Shown here one piece after another: positions 33,244 through 45,800 of a DNA stretch of 64,000 nt. Origin of the DNA: Bradysia coprophila (taxonomy: Eukaryota; Arthropoda; Insecta; Diptera; Sciaridae); assembly GCF_014529535.1 (NCBI RefSeq), contig NW_023503373.1:2232001-2296000 (forward strand). The letters run 5' to 3'. The notes under the pieces are model-generated. The model ran no database searches, was not told the DNA's origin, and saw only the letters and a list, made by a program, of their open reading frames with translations. The position numbers were made by a program, and so were the translations under genes. Position 1 is the first letter of the stretch; each line of letters begins with the position of its first letter.

Positions 33244-36200
33244 ATGAGTGATTCGGACGATGATTGGTTCAACAAGGACTTGAGTGAATTTTCAATCGAT
33301 GAAAAGCGTGACGACACTGAGTCACAGTCAAATCCTATTGTTGTACATACAACAAATGATAACGGTTGGTTATTTGCATTACGATAGTTATGAAATCTAT
33401 GAAACGAATTCAACTTCAATTTTCCATTTTCATTGAAAAGCTGTCCATTACGGCAACAGGACTCACCAAATAATGACGAGCACTCAACCAATGTCCACCT
33501 CAAAATTACGTCTTATTACGGAACAAACGCCGGTCGTAGCTTTTTTGGAAATTCTGCAACCTGATTCCGGATTTTTTCAGTGTTTAAAACGCAAATCCAA
33601 CTCACTCGCAACGATATTATTATTGGCAAAGGCAATTTGTAACGGCTGTCGAGTTCCATTCGACGAGAGTGTAAAATGTTTATGCGATTTTTTGGTTGAC
33701 GAACAGAACTTCTGGAATCAATGCATCAAATATTTAACCGAAAGCACATATCTACCAACGAAAGCTCGGTCACAAAACGACGCAACGATAAGTGACGGAA
33801 TGGAGATTTGGAACGATGTAATCTCATTATGTCGTACGATTGTGAACCATGAAATTCGTGTACGCAAAACGTTCCTGAAGCAAGTCATTCAATTGATCGA
33901 AAATAACAAAAACGATCTGCTGTTACTCGATCAACATATGATCGAATTAAATACGTTTTTGCATTACGAACAACCGCGAAGTTCACGGAACTTGCTTCCG
34001 TCGCTTGAGGAAATTAAAAGCGGAAATCTATCAGAAAGAAATGTCACATTTTTTAATGGAAAATACAAAGACATTTCGCAGTACAAGGATATTCATTTAG
34101 CACTTCTGCGCGTAGACTTTTTACTACCGATAAGATGCACAGTCGAGAAAATCATTTCAAAAGAAGACACCAAAGATCCTTGTGTCTATCGTCATGTGGA
34201 AATATTGATCACACAAAAGGAATACAGAACTATCAGCCGAAACGAAGTGAAGAAAACTGTTTGCATCGTTGCTGATCTAGAATTGAAACGACGGAAGACA
34301 ATAACTGGCCCATCCTACTACTCTGTTAAGGATTACAATCAACACTTTACACCCGGCTCCTTGCTTTTCTTCACAACGTCTGACGAATTCAATGATTTGA
34401 TCATAGCGAAAGTTCAAAGTCGCAACTCAGCACTGCTGAAACGAGGCTATGTAAGTTTATCGTCTATCGGTTTATTGGATGTTTTTGTATTGATTGTTCT
34501 TTTAGATCGACATCGTGATCGTTAAGACGTATAATATTGAGAGTGTATTCGAACAAAGTTTCATTATGTACGAGAGACACCCATACTTTTACCGAGAAAT
34601 TTATGAGGTTCTGAAGAATTTCACTGAAAATACGTTTCCGCTGCGAGAAAATTTGATTGGCGTTGATGTAAGTACATTGGTTGAGTGTCTTAGCTCACTC
34701 ACATTTAAAAATATATTTTTTTTTAACTACCTGCCCCATGCGAAAGTTGAACATTACATAACAATTGGCTTCACAAAGTGATCGATGAAGTGTGAAATAT
34801 TTTCGGTTCATTCTTCGTGAAGTTTTGGTGGAAATTCATCTTTCGCATTTGGTAGGCAGTAAAACCGATACATTGGATGCTCTTGCTGCAACTTAATTCA
34901 TAAAGAATTTTGTGATATTCGCAAACTCCCTCGTGTATTTTTGAGAGCAGCTTGCTCTGGTAACTGTTTTTCGACAAGTGTGGTTGCATACCTTACTCTC
35001 GTCACGGATTTACAAACTTGTCGGAAATGCAGTTACCGAAGCTTGTTGCTCAAAAACACACTTAGGAGTTCTCTTTTATCACTTTCAAAGCATCAAGCGT
35101 AACTTGTTGATGTCTCGTCCGGTTTTTCTTATAATTTACTTGTGGTCGGCCACACTTAGTATCGTAAATCTCGCCCACACTGAGTATCATAAATCTCCAT
35201 TTTCCGTCACACCATTTAAAGTACCATACGAACCTGATTCACAATTTCAGACGAACATTGGCTATCCTTCGTATGTCCCAGATCAACAAAAAGTGATTTA
35301 CAAATACCGCAAGCATAAAGTTGATATTAAAAATCCAACGTCATGGTCATCATCGGAAGCTGCAGCGACTACCTTCAATTTAGACGCGAGTCAACTGAAC
35401 GCATTACAACGTGCGCTCACTCAAAAACTATGCGCCATTTCAACATCAAATCACGATGAAAGTGTTGTAATTGCTTCCGAGATCATTGCGATGCTCTTTC
35501 ACAACACCGACCGTCGAATCCTAATTGTGTGTCATTCCGGAAAAGCATTGACGAAAATTTTGGCAGACGTTGAGATGTACACCGACAACATAGCTCGAAT
35601 AGCGAGTCATAACATAAACGATGAATTGGACCATTTCAATCTGAATCAAATTCAATCGAATCGTCCAGGCGTAGGCATTTGGAAATTGATTAATGCTTAT
35701 CGATACACACTTCATAGCGGCTACCGCGATGCAGTGAACGAATTTACAGAACTGCAATTGAAACAGGCCGAAATGCAAGACAATTTTATGGACAAATATC
35801 TGAGGATTCAGGTCAGGAAAATGATTTATCATCAGTTTTCGATCGTTCAATCAACAGCCGATAGTAAAACGTTTAAATTTTGATTTACACAGACGCAACT
35901 GGAATCATTCTCCAAGCGGTTGGATGAAATGCGACAAATTGCGGACTTTGAATCCATCAAATCGAAACGCATTATCGGAATCACAGGCTATGGCGCTTCG
36001 AAGTTTCAGGCTTTAATTCAACTTCTTCAATCTCCCATAGGTATTTGTTATCTCATAGAAAGCTTCTCACAGCCCTTGATGAATGATTTTGTGCTACAGT
36101 GATAATTGAAGGGGCTCACAACATCTTAGAGGCCCATACTATTGCCACATTAACAACAAATTTGGAACATTTAATTTTAATCGGTTCGTCTCCATAAATC

Positions 36201-37229
36201 ATCATGTTTTTCGTTTGCAACTGTTTGACCGGTTTTTTGTTCAATAACTTCTTTATAGGGCAGAAACGGATGTCGAATTTCGGGCGTCATACGAGTACAT
36301 TTGCTTTGAGTAAAATTTATAACGTAAATTTTTCGTTATTTGAACGCCTGTTAATCGGATCGGGTCAATCGACCCAATCTACCAAGAAAGTAACTAGCCG
36401 AGGAGGTCCATCGATTTTGGATATTCTCTACACGCGAAAAAAATCGGAGAGGCCAGTTTTGATGGGCATAGAAAAATTTGTCTTTGTACTTGAACACAGA
36501 AAAGGAATATCAAATGTAAGCTTACAAATGGCGAGAATTATTGTGCTTATTTATTGAACTATTAACACTCATTCCAGCCCATCGAATTCGAATCGCATTT
36601 TATTCTGGCTCTCTGCAACTATTTCCTCAAACAAGGCTATGATCACAGTGACATCGTTATGGTGGCCATGAATTGTCACCAGATGCAGCGAATCATAGAT
36701 GACCGCAAGATCTACGAAGATCGTGTCGACGAATTCACGAATTTATGCAAAGTTCGCGTTGATTTCGTTATGAATTTCAAGGAGAAAAATAACGGAATCG
36801 TCCTATTGTCAACGACACAGACCAAAGACGATAATTCATCGAAACTGTCTCAAGAAATCCAAAATCTTTTTTCTAAAGCAAAACTGGGCGTCTTTGCTAT
36901 TGGATCGTTACCCACCGATAAACATTTGAAAAAAATTGGAAAAGCCATTGTGGCAGAAGCTGCAATCAATGTCGAAATGGAATTATTTTGTCAAACTCAT
37001 GGCAATGTCACAACGGTAGGTCGTCAGATCGAAATTACGATGTAGTTTATCTCATTTCGTCAATTCGACTTTCTAGGTCAAAGAGGCAACGGACATCGAT
37101 AAATTACAATTTGGAGGTTGTGAGACAATTTGTAATCAACCACTACCTTGTGGGCATCTGTGCAAAAATATCTGTCACACAGGGAAGTATTTGCATCAAG
37201 AGTGTCTATGCAGTGGAAGCTTCCAGTAA
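33244..37229 (+). CDS. ZNFX1-like SF1 helicase-family protein, apparently catalytically dead (9 exons, 999 aa)
   Basis: Exons: 33244-33364, 33441-34450, 34506-34667, 35185-35811, 35893-36040, 36100-36183, 36259-36515, 36578-37015, 37077-37229. Total 3000 nt, no internal stop. Resembles ZNFX1 (SF1 helicase plus NFX1-type zinc fingers; antiviral sensing in mammals, small-RNA inheritance in nematodes). Seen in order: an acidic N-terminus (MSDSDDDW); an ARM-like region at about 60-200; the block YKDISQYKDIHLALLRVDFL; and a helicase core from about 500. The core keeps LDASQLNALQRALTQK, ILIVCHSGKAL, IIGITGYGASK and SLFERLL. The Walker A site reads ISTSNHDESV, where GPPGTGKT is usual. Walker B reads VIIEGAHNILEAH for the usual EEAAEVLEAH. 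The expected Arg of the last motif is replaced in NLFSKAKLGVFAIG. One C-terminal zinc finger remains (CNQPLPCGHLCKNICH), far fewer than full ZNFX1. AATAAA follows at 37244. Donors at 35812 and 36184 are weak. A first-exon ATG slightly upstream (33187) is less likely. Confidence 0.88.
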
Positions 37230-37243
37230 TTTACAGATTGAAG

Positions 37244-37249
37244 AATAAA
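37244..37249 (+). terminator. polyadenylation signal AATAAA of the ZNFX1-like gene
   Basis: A canonical hexamer 14 bases after the stop codon. It is very close, so the 3' UTR would be short if this signal is used. Confidence 0.5.
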
Positions 37250-37641
37250 ACTTCCAGAATAAGTTGAGAACAAAAAGAAATTTTGAATAATACAATGAAA
37301 TATGTGCCGAAGTTACTGTGTCTTCACTAAAGTTTGAACTGAACCTCGAACTGAATCGGCAAAAAAAAGAGAAGTTAAGTTTTAATTTTCTTTATTGAAA
37401 GGTAAGTGAAATTCCTTCAAAAAAGCAAAAAGAGACCTGATATCAAGCCATGATACCTATGGGACTGCTATTGGTGTAATTGTCCAAAGGACATTACATT
37501 TCAGTTTTGGTTTAAAAGGTACGAGGGTCACCGGCTGTATCGATCTGGCTCTAATGTTGATGGAATGAATTGTCTTACTTACTAAGTAAGGCTTAGTCTA
37601 CTGCATAGTCTACAAAGCTAATTTTTAGAACAGAAGCTACC

Positions 37642-38548
37642 TTGAAGTGTCTCCTTGAAAAACGTCGTCCGAAAACCAATTTCTTTAAAGCTAATTATGT
37701 TCAGCTTAATTCTGAATTGTCTAAGATCGACTGGATGAGCGAGTTGGGTGATCGTGACGTAAGTGGCGCTGTAAGTAGATTTAATGAAATTCTTGACCCG
37801 TTCATTGCGTCGATTCCGAAGACTGTGGCCACTTCGAGGGACTATTCGATTTATTACACACATGAACTGATTTTGCTTATTAAGAGAAAGGAGAGCGTTA
37901 AGTGTAAATTGAAGAACAATGCATGTGTGGATAAAAGAGAGGAGCTTCAGGCGGAGTTTTCCCGATTGCGAAAACAAGTTAAAGAAAAGATTAAGAAATG
38001 TTTCAGTAATTACGTGGATGATTGTGAGGTCAAGTTGAAGTCGAATACTAAGTGCTTTTTTGCATTCACCAAATCCCTCAGAAAGACTAACTCATTTCCC
38101 AGCAGTATGAAGTTCGGTGACGTGATAAACTTCGATAGACAGTCTATATGTGATTCGTTTGCACAGTTTTTCAGTTCGGTTTATAGCGTTGATGCTGAGG
38201 TCTCAGATGATATTATCTATGACCCGTTCACTCATCAGTGTGATGATCAGGTGTCGGTTGACTCGTTTAGCAAAGAAGATATCCAAGATGCTATCAAGGG
38301 CTTTAATGTGAATAAGGTAGCAAGTCCTGACTCTATACCTATGATGTTTTTTATGAACCTCGCATTGTCTCTAAGTCTGCCTTAGATTTAATAAGTCTAA
38401 TAAGTCTTTAATAAGTTTAATAAGTAAGTTTAATAAGTCTTTGTCGGAAATGAAATTTCCATCCGAATGGAAGGTTAGTTACGTGTCTCCTATTTTCAAA
38501 GATGGAAATAAAGAGGATGTAATGAATTACCACATATAAAAAGTCCAC
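37642..38548 (+). pseudogene. non-LTR retrotransposon fragment (endonuclease-RT linker and start of RT)
   Basis: A frame to 38385, then shifted frames, encode the region that follows the endonuclease in Jockey-type ORF2. It has SRDYSIYYTHELILLIKRKES, a Lys-rich helical linker, then FSKEDIQDAIKGFNVNKVASPDSIP, where intact elements have the NK..GPDGIP motif. After an AT-rich insertion or slippage (about 38385-38440), PSEWKVSYVSPIFKDGNKEDV follows. The catalytic YADD part and the endonuclease are missing. It is truncated at both ends and inactive. Confidence 0.8.
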
Positions 38549-39878
38549 AGGAAAATGCGTTCGATTTCGATAGGCTGCTTTTCAAAAGAATCCCTCTTTC
38601 TGTCCTTGGATCAAACATTTTCGACACCCTTAGTAAACATGTCTTACCGACTCGAAGGCAATGTTATCGATAACGACTGAAATAACAGGAATTGGCAGGA
38701 ATTAATGTAAATTGAAAGAAATTGACAGGAAGTACCAATATAAATTGAAAAGGAATTTAAAGAAATTGAATTGAATTGCGAATCCGGCAATTAGACGAGT
38801 TGCTCCGGTAATTGAGGTAATTAAACGGAATTGAATGGAATTAGAAATTGATTTGCCACCCTTCTGGCCAGTGGTTTCCCCCTCGATCCAGCACCTACTT
38901 TTCATATTGCAGATTTGATGTGAATGATCGCCTCAAAATATTAGGTCACTCATAAAGTATGTCACGCTTCAACGGAGGAAGGTGGTCCTGGACCAGTGTG
39001 ACAGTCCATACAATTATTGTTTTTAAGTTTTCATACATTTTCGACGGGGATTCTAAAAAATGACGATTTCAGAGTGACATAATTTATGACGAAAATCAAC
39101 GAGCACAAAGGAATCAACATAATTTTTCGATTAGGAAATCAGTCTTTTTATTTGCATCTGTATACAATTCTGAGTATATATTTTTGTTTAAATTTAAATA
39201 AAATCCTGCGTTTACAATTGTTTTCATGAATTTAAGCTCACCGAATCGATATAAAACTTTGTGATATTTAGTCAAAACGTTTTGTTTTTTCAACATTTAC
39301 ACATTCAATTTAATCAGAGTATATTTTATCTGCGAGCTAAAAATGCCAACATTCGATTATTTTTTGGATTTAAATATTAAGCCTTTGTATTTTTTGCGAA
39401 TATAATTCGTTTCGGGTTGTTTTAGCTATTTGGAACAGTTAAATTTTCCTAGTTGTTTTCATTGTATAAATCGATTCAATTGATTTGATTAATATAAATT
39501 TTGCGTGGGATTTTTACATTTTCATATTTTTAAACGGAGTAAAAGTTGATACACAGTGTCATTATTAATTTACTTTTGTTTAAATTACGTTGAGATGAGT
39601 AGGAACTGAAGACAAATATTATTTTCATATGACATTTTCTTTAACCATTTCATAATTTATCTACTTATAATGATAACTTATAACGACAAATAGTCAAATC
39701 AAAAATTCTTTTTTTCAAAAAAAAAATCCTTCTCTGCAAACATATACAAAAGAACAAAAAAAAAATCTATAAATTAATTAATAAAAACAAAGAAAGAAAA
39801 AGGAAATTAAATTAAAACAATTTTAATAACGATTCCGCTTTTCCTCCCACCACCGCCATCTGTACACCCCGCGTCCAA
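38549..39878. other. region 3' of nkd, including its likely 3' UTR
   Basis: No gene seen. Near 38690-38850 there are many short direct repeats of the form gaaattga/ggaattg. The part next to 39879 is probably the nkd 3' UTR on the reverse strand, and tttatt (AATAAA on that strand) occurs at about 39147. Confidence 0.45.
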
Positions 39879-42800
39879 TCAAACATCGCTACCATTCTCA
39901 AAATGATGGAAATGATGATGGATGTGAATGTGTGTATTGCTATTCGTCGGCGTACCCGGTTGCTGATTCGACGTGGCCGTCGTTTGGCTACTTTCATCGG
40001 AACTGGCGCGCAGCAAATTCTCACACTCACTCGGATCGACGGTGATCGGTATCGATGCGTACTCCATCACTGGCCCTTTCTGCTTCATGTTGTCCGTGAG
40101 ATTTTGGTTTTTGGTCGAGTTGCGCGTTGCCTTGGCCGCTTTCCGTGACAGGAGCGCTTCCTTGTTGAACGTCTTTTTCGGCGTTTCGGTGAATTTTTCC
40201 GTACATTTTTCGGTCATTTTCAATTTGTCCACAAAGATTTTCGTGTTGATCAAATTGTCGATGTTCTTCTCGTCCTTGACGATGTCTTTCATTTTGTTCT
40301 TGTTGTCTTCGTTGAATTTTAGAATTTTCAGATCGTTGGTCTTCGTCAACAATTGATCGCGTTCGTTCAGCCAATTTTCCACATGATTTATGGTGCGGGA
40401 AAATTTCTGCTCGGGCGTTAGATGAGGATTCAGTTGGTTTAGCATTGACATGTTCAGTTTAGCGTGCATGGAATTCAATTTGGTGTAGCCTTGGAGTTGT
40501 GGTGATGCTGTCAGATGAATTTCATTCGACTTGTGCTTCGCACGTTGCACTCGATTGTTGTGGTTTTGTAATATTTTCGGACTATTGACCACTAGCGCAG
40601 GCTGTATCGATGTAGCAACATTATTCGAACACATGGTAGCATGAAGAAATGAATCGTAGCCGCAACGATTTGCTTTCGAATGATTGTTCGATGGACTTTT
40701 CGAGTCTGTAATGGGATGCGGATGATCAACAGCAAATTTCGATATTGTGTGCGACCGATGACGATGTCTGGTGGGACTCTCGGTGGTTTTTCTGTTGGAA
40801 AAATGTTTTGAGTGAAAATTTGTTTGATTCAATTGAGTCAAATAGACTTACCCAGTAGATTGAAAACACAGTCGGTTTTTCTCCATACTTTCCCGGATGA
40901 TGTCAATCAGGTCGTTTCGTCGCAGATTATTCAAGCATTCCTCAGCACCTTCAACCGGATTGCCATTGTTCATGTCATTCCGAAAACTGTTTTCGTTACC
41001 GACTGATAAACTCCTCACGCGTGCATGACAAGTCTCTTGAGCTTTCTGCTTCCGAGCTCGGGATTTCCGCAACACCTTTCTCGTACTGATGGGTTTGCAT
41101 GGCACTGACACATCAATGAGTGGACATTGCATTGAACATTCTCTACATCCGTTTACTTCGATAATATCTTCATCGATCCGAAGATTCGGTTTTGCACAAC
41201 ATTTTAAATTGTTAATGGTTTCGTAGACGCTATCCTGCGTTATGCCACTCTTATTGATCGACATTTTCGGTGTGTTATTTGGACATTCAATTCCTTTCTT
41301 TACAGATTCTTCAGCTGAACAGGGTGAGATCTCTTTGGAAGATCGTATGCTACCAGTAGGGCTTTCGCTTATGTATAGATTACACTTTCCTTCTAATGCA
41401 GCCGCTGGTATCGTAGTAGTGGCTGTTGTAGTTGATGATACAGTTTTCGGATCATTTTTTCGTTTATTTTTATCCAGCGAATGATTTTCACTGCAGTCTT
41501 CATCATCAGACTGTATTAGTTTACGCGGTTTGTACCGTTGCTTCCTTGACGCAATTGCTGCTGATTTTTTGGTTCTCGATTTAGCATCGGGTGACACCGT
41601 TAATCGTACATTTATCGTTTTACTGCCACAATGGGGAACAACCACTGATTTTCCAATGGATTCATAAATCGTGTACACCAGACCAGCAATGTCCTTTTTA
41701 GTGGAGAAAAGCGAGTTAGTTTCCTAGTCATTCCTTTCTTAGATTTAGATTACTTACGTCTTTCGTGATCTTGCCATGATGGTGACCATCCAAATCATAA
41801 AATGTGAAAGAAAACTGCAACGGTTGAGATGATTTTCCTCCTTCCACAGACACATCACATGTAAATTCCTAAAATAGAAAGATTACCAATTTAATATCGC
41901 TGCTTCTTTGTATACAATCGGAACCTATATGTATGTCGTTCAAACAACTTGATCCCTACTATAAACAAAGCAGAAAACATGGACATGAAAACCGAAAAAA
42001 AAGACTTTACACACAAACCATCTGGTTCGGTTGACTCATATCGAAAATATGTGTGTGCTTCAATAAACCAATATTCATTCAATGAATATTTGATAAATCC
42101 CATAACCATTCATCAATAAATAAATCAAACGATTTAAGTGTTTTGTGTTGTTGCTTTATTGTTAAACATTATACCCATGTATGTATGTTGTAACACCGAA
42201 CTAAAAACTACTATCAAAAAAATGGTAATATCTCTGTGTGATCTAAAATGTGTGTAATACGAAAGCATTTATAGATGTGGATTTAACGATTTATTCAATA
42301 AACATTAACGTCTATTCGATAAATTGTTCGGAAAGATCGATGTTCTAAACGAACCTTTTAATCGTTTAAAACTTTTTCTATAAGTCGGCAACGATATCAT
42401 GTTGGTATACATGGAGATACTTTTTGATATCGATTGACATCTGCGGAAATAAATTCTATGTGACCCCTATGGCTCGGTAATACATCGGTACTTGAATAAA
42501 GTATCACAATGATACAGAACAGCCTGTATCAATAAAAGCGAGCGTCTGTTAATTTACGGATATACCCTTTATTAGGAATTGATTTGAATGAACTTTTATA
42601 GAAATTTTGGTCAAGAGTATAACAACACTCCCCTTATCGGATTCCTGAGGTGAATAAATACACGAAAACTTGTTCTTTGTTCGGCAAGTCTCGATTCTTT
42701 ACCTCACATATCAAAAATCTAATATCTCATACCGTGGTGGTCGAAAGTGCTTTTCGAATTATGAAATGTATTTTCGTCGATGCATGTAATTCAGTAATAT

Positions 42801-45800
42801 GCAACCATAAGTTATGGTCCATAACTACTGGTGTGTAAAGAAACTAAGTTCTGATTATTTTAGAAACTGCTTGCAAAATCAGCGAAAACTTTAGCTATCA
42901 TTCCCCTTCTTTAGCGAAATTTGTATAACTTCATGCATTTTACATTCACTTATAATGAAGTAAAAGATTTTGTATTTAGCGGTTATTTAAACATAAGAAG
43001 TAACAGATTTAGTGATTATTAATAGAAGCGCTTTACGTTTCTCAACAGTTTTAGTCGATCATTTGATTTGATTTGGTTTGCAATTTCAAATGTTCAAGGT
43101 CTTTAATTTGGACTAGGTGAAGTCCCTTTTCCCCAAGCAATTTGCGTAGCCTTCCGACTAAACTTGAATTTGTCAACAGCATCTAAACCCGCTGAAGCCT
43201 GTGGCGGTGCACTTGTCAACAAATTCCATAATCTATTTAATTCCTAAATATTCCTAAAAATTCTATGAAATTCCTAAAACCTCCCACAGAATTATCAGCC
43301 TGAATTTGCTTCAGCTGTTTTTCAGCTGATTCACACAAACAATCAAAACTGTTATACGGTTTTACGACTACCACAAAAGGCGTAGCAGCTTCAACCGTAT
43401 AAAAAATTTAGAATGTGTGTGGATCAGCTGAAAAACAGCTGAATCAAATTCATGCTGAAATTCCAAGCATTCAAAAATTTAGAAATTTTAAAGAAATTTT
43501 AAAGAAATTTTAAATAATTTTTAGGAATTTTATGGAATTACATTCCTGAAGATAGGCACTGTACAACAATAATTATTAGGACTATAATCCGAATCTGAGA
43601 GACATTAAGTTTGGACACTGATGACACATTTATATTAAAGTTCATTCATATTGCATATAGGACACACAAAATTTTTCTAAAAACTCTAGCGACATTATAA
43701 AACCAAACCAAACCAGTACAGAAAATCGCATCAAATCAAATTCCAATTTATTTACCTCTAAACATATTTTCTCCGTTGGCGTTTCGTCCAACAATTTTGT
43801 CTTAGTTGTAATTTTAACATTTTTCGGCGTACTTTGTGGACTTCTCATTCCGATTGGTTCTCGGTCACTGGTCATTAATAAATCTGGCGGTGCACTGCAT
43901 GTTGACGGTGCTCGTAATGGATAAATGAGTTCTTCGGAATCTGTTGCGCACTCTTGTAAAACTGTAAAGACAAATGGAAATACGTTAATTATTTGTTTAT
44001 TTATCAGAGAGTTAAATCCAACAAACATGTAAATTCACTACGTTTCAAAGCTATTCTTCAAATTAAAGTATGCAGAAAATGTTATCGTAAAATGCACTTT
44101 TAACCATTATAAAACCACTTACTCTGCCAGATCGTTTGTTGTTGTGTATTGAAAGAGAGAATATATTTTTTTATAAATAAAAGAAGCAGAGATCAGAATA
44201 ATACCAGAGTAAGTATATCTCAAAGAAATAAGACGAAAGAGACATCGAAAGCGGTATAATAACAGTTCAACGCAACGATGGAAGAAAAAAAAAACAGAAG
44301 AAAAAGAAAAAAACGACGATAAAAAGACTAATTTCAACTCATAAAAATACTATATGGCGGTGTCTAAGTGAAGTCTTTTATTCACTGTGTTTTTTGATGG
44401 CGCGGCATTGATCGCGTTTTTATTTTTGAGAACACTGTACACATACACTTTTTCGAGAGAAAAAAATCGTTGAAACGAGTTTTTTTTATCCTTCTTTCAT
44501 AAAATTCTTCTTTTATATAATATATTTAAAACTTTTAAAAGAAATAAAAAAAAAGATTTTTGTATTTGTTTGCTCGTAAATTCCGGTAGTGGAAAATATA
44601 AAATTAAAAGGAAAAAAAAATTATAATAAAAAGACATAAGAACGCTAATGGAAGCTTTAGTAATTATATTTAAAGACATATTTAAGATAAAATATTTAAT
44701 CTGCGGCTGAAAAACATTTTACGATCAAAAAACAAACAGATTTGGTCGTCAAATCAAAGCGAATCATTTCGGTATAATATTCTGTGTTGTTGTGATTGAG
44801 AGAGGCGCCCCTCAAGGTTATTGTCTAGCAGACTTTTATTCTTATTTCGATACAGGGTGTAAATGAAGTTGTCTTATCTCAAACAGAACTACTAATTGCC
44901 CCTACAATTTATGGAACAACAAAGCGAACAATTGGAGAAAAAAATGGTCTTTACAAGTACTTCGCATGAAAGCAAAAAACAGTGAAAAGAATTTAATTTT
45001 AAGAAATTTATGTCATTGAAAACCTATCAAGGGAAAACAATGTACCGTAGACATGGATATCAGCAGCAGAGTTTGTTTGTAAGCATACAATAACTTCAGT
45101 TTCACTCGAGCAAAAAATGTGTGTACCTGACCTGGCACTTTTTTTTTTGACAGAAACGTTTTCTTCGAATTTTTTTTTTGCTCAGACTGAACAAGAGCTT
45201 GTTCGTAAGAGGTAAGAGGTAAGACATAAAAAAATGTTTTAGAACAATGCTACTTGAATAGAAGACTCTTTTCTTAAAATTATGAGATTGATATTGGAAT
45301 AGTCTAAGGATAGCAACCACAGATTTCGCTGTGGTTTAAATGATTTTTATTGACGAGCTGAGCTTGCGACGAAAACAAGAACTACCCGATAGTGAAAATT
45401 ACAATGTCCAAGCAATAATTGAAGTTTTCTCTACCTAGAACGATAAATACGTAAAAATAAACATTTTGGACAGAGGTGCATAATCTGCTATTACAATACA
45501 AGAGGGATGCGTTACGTCGATATAACAATTTCCAACCCATTATAAAGTATATTTTACTCGCCAAGACTTCCGGAAACGAATTTTTACGCTACGGTCATTG
45601 ACGAAAGAGTTTTACTCCGTCTTATTTAAATAGCCTCAATACGAACAACACACACTCTACGGATAATAGCGGCAGAGTCAAAATGACCCAAAATTATATC
45701 AGCTAAATTTGAAGTTTTTGGACAAAATGATGTATGGACGACTTGTACATGATCAAAAATAAGGGGCACCTTCCATACATCACTTTTCGATTGGACCACA

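Noticed and set aside
39973..40374. Open frames opposite or out of frame with the last nkd exon
   Set aside because: Shadows of the nkd coding sequence, which is supported by homology and splice phases.
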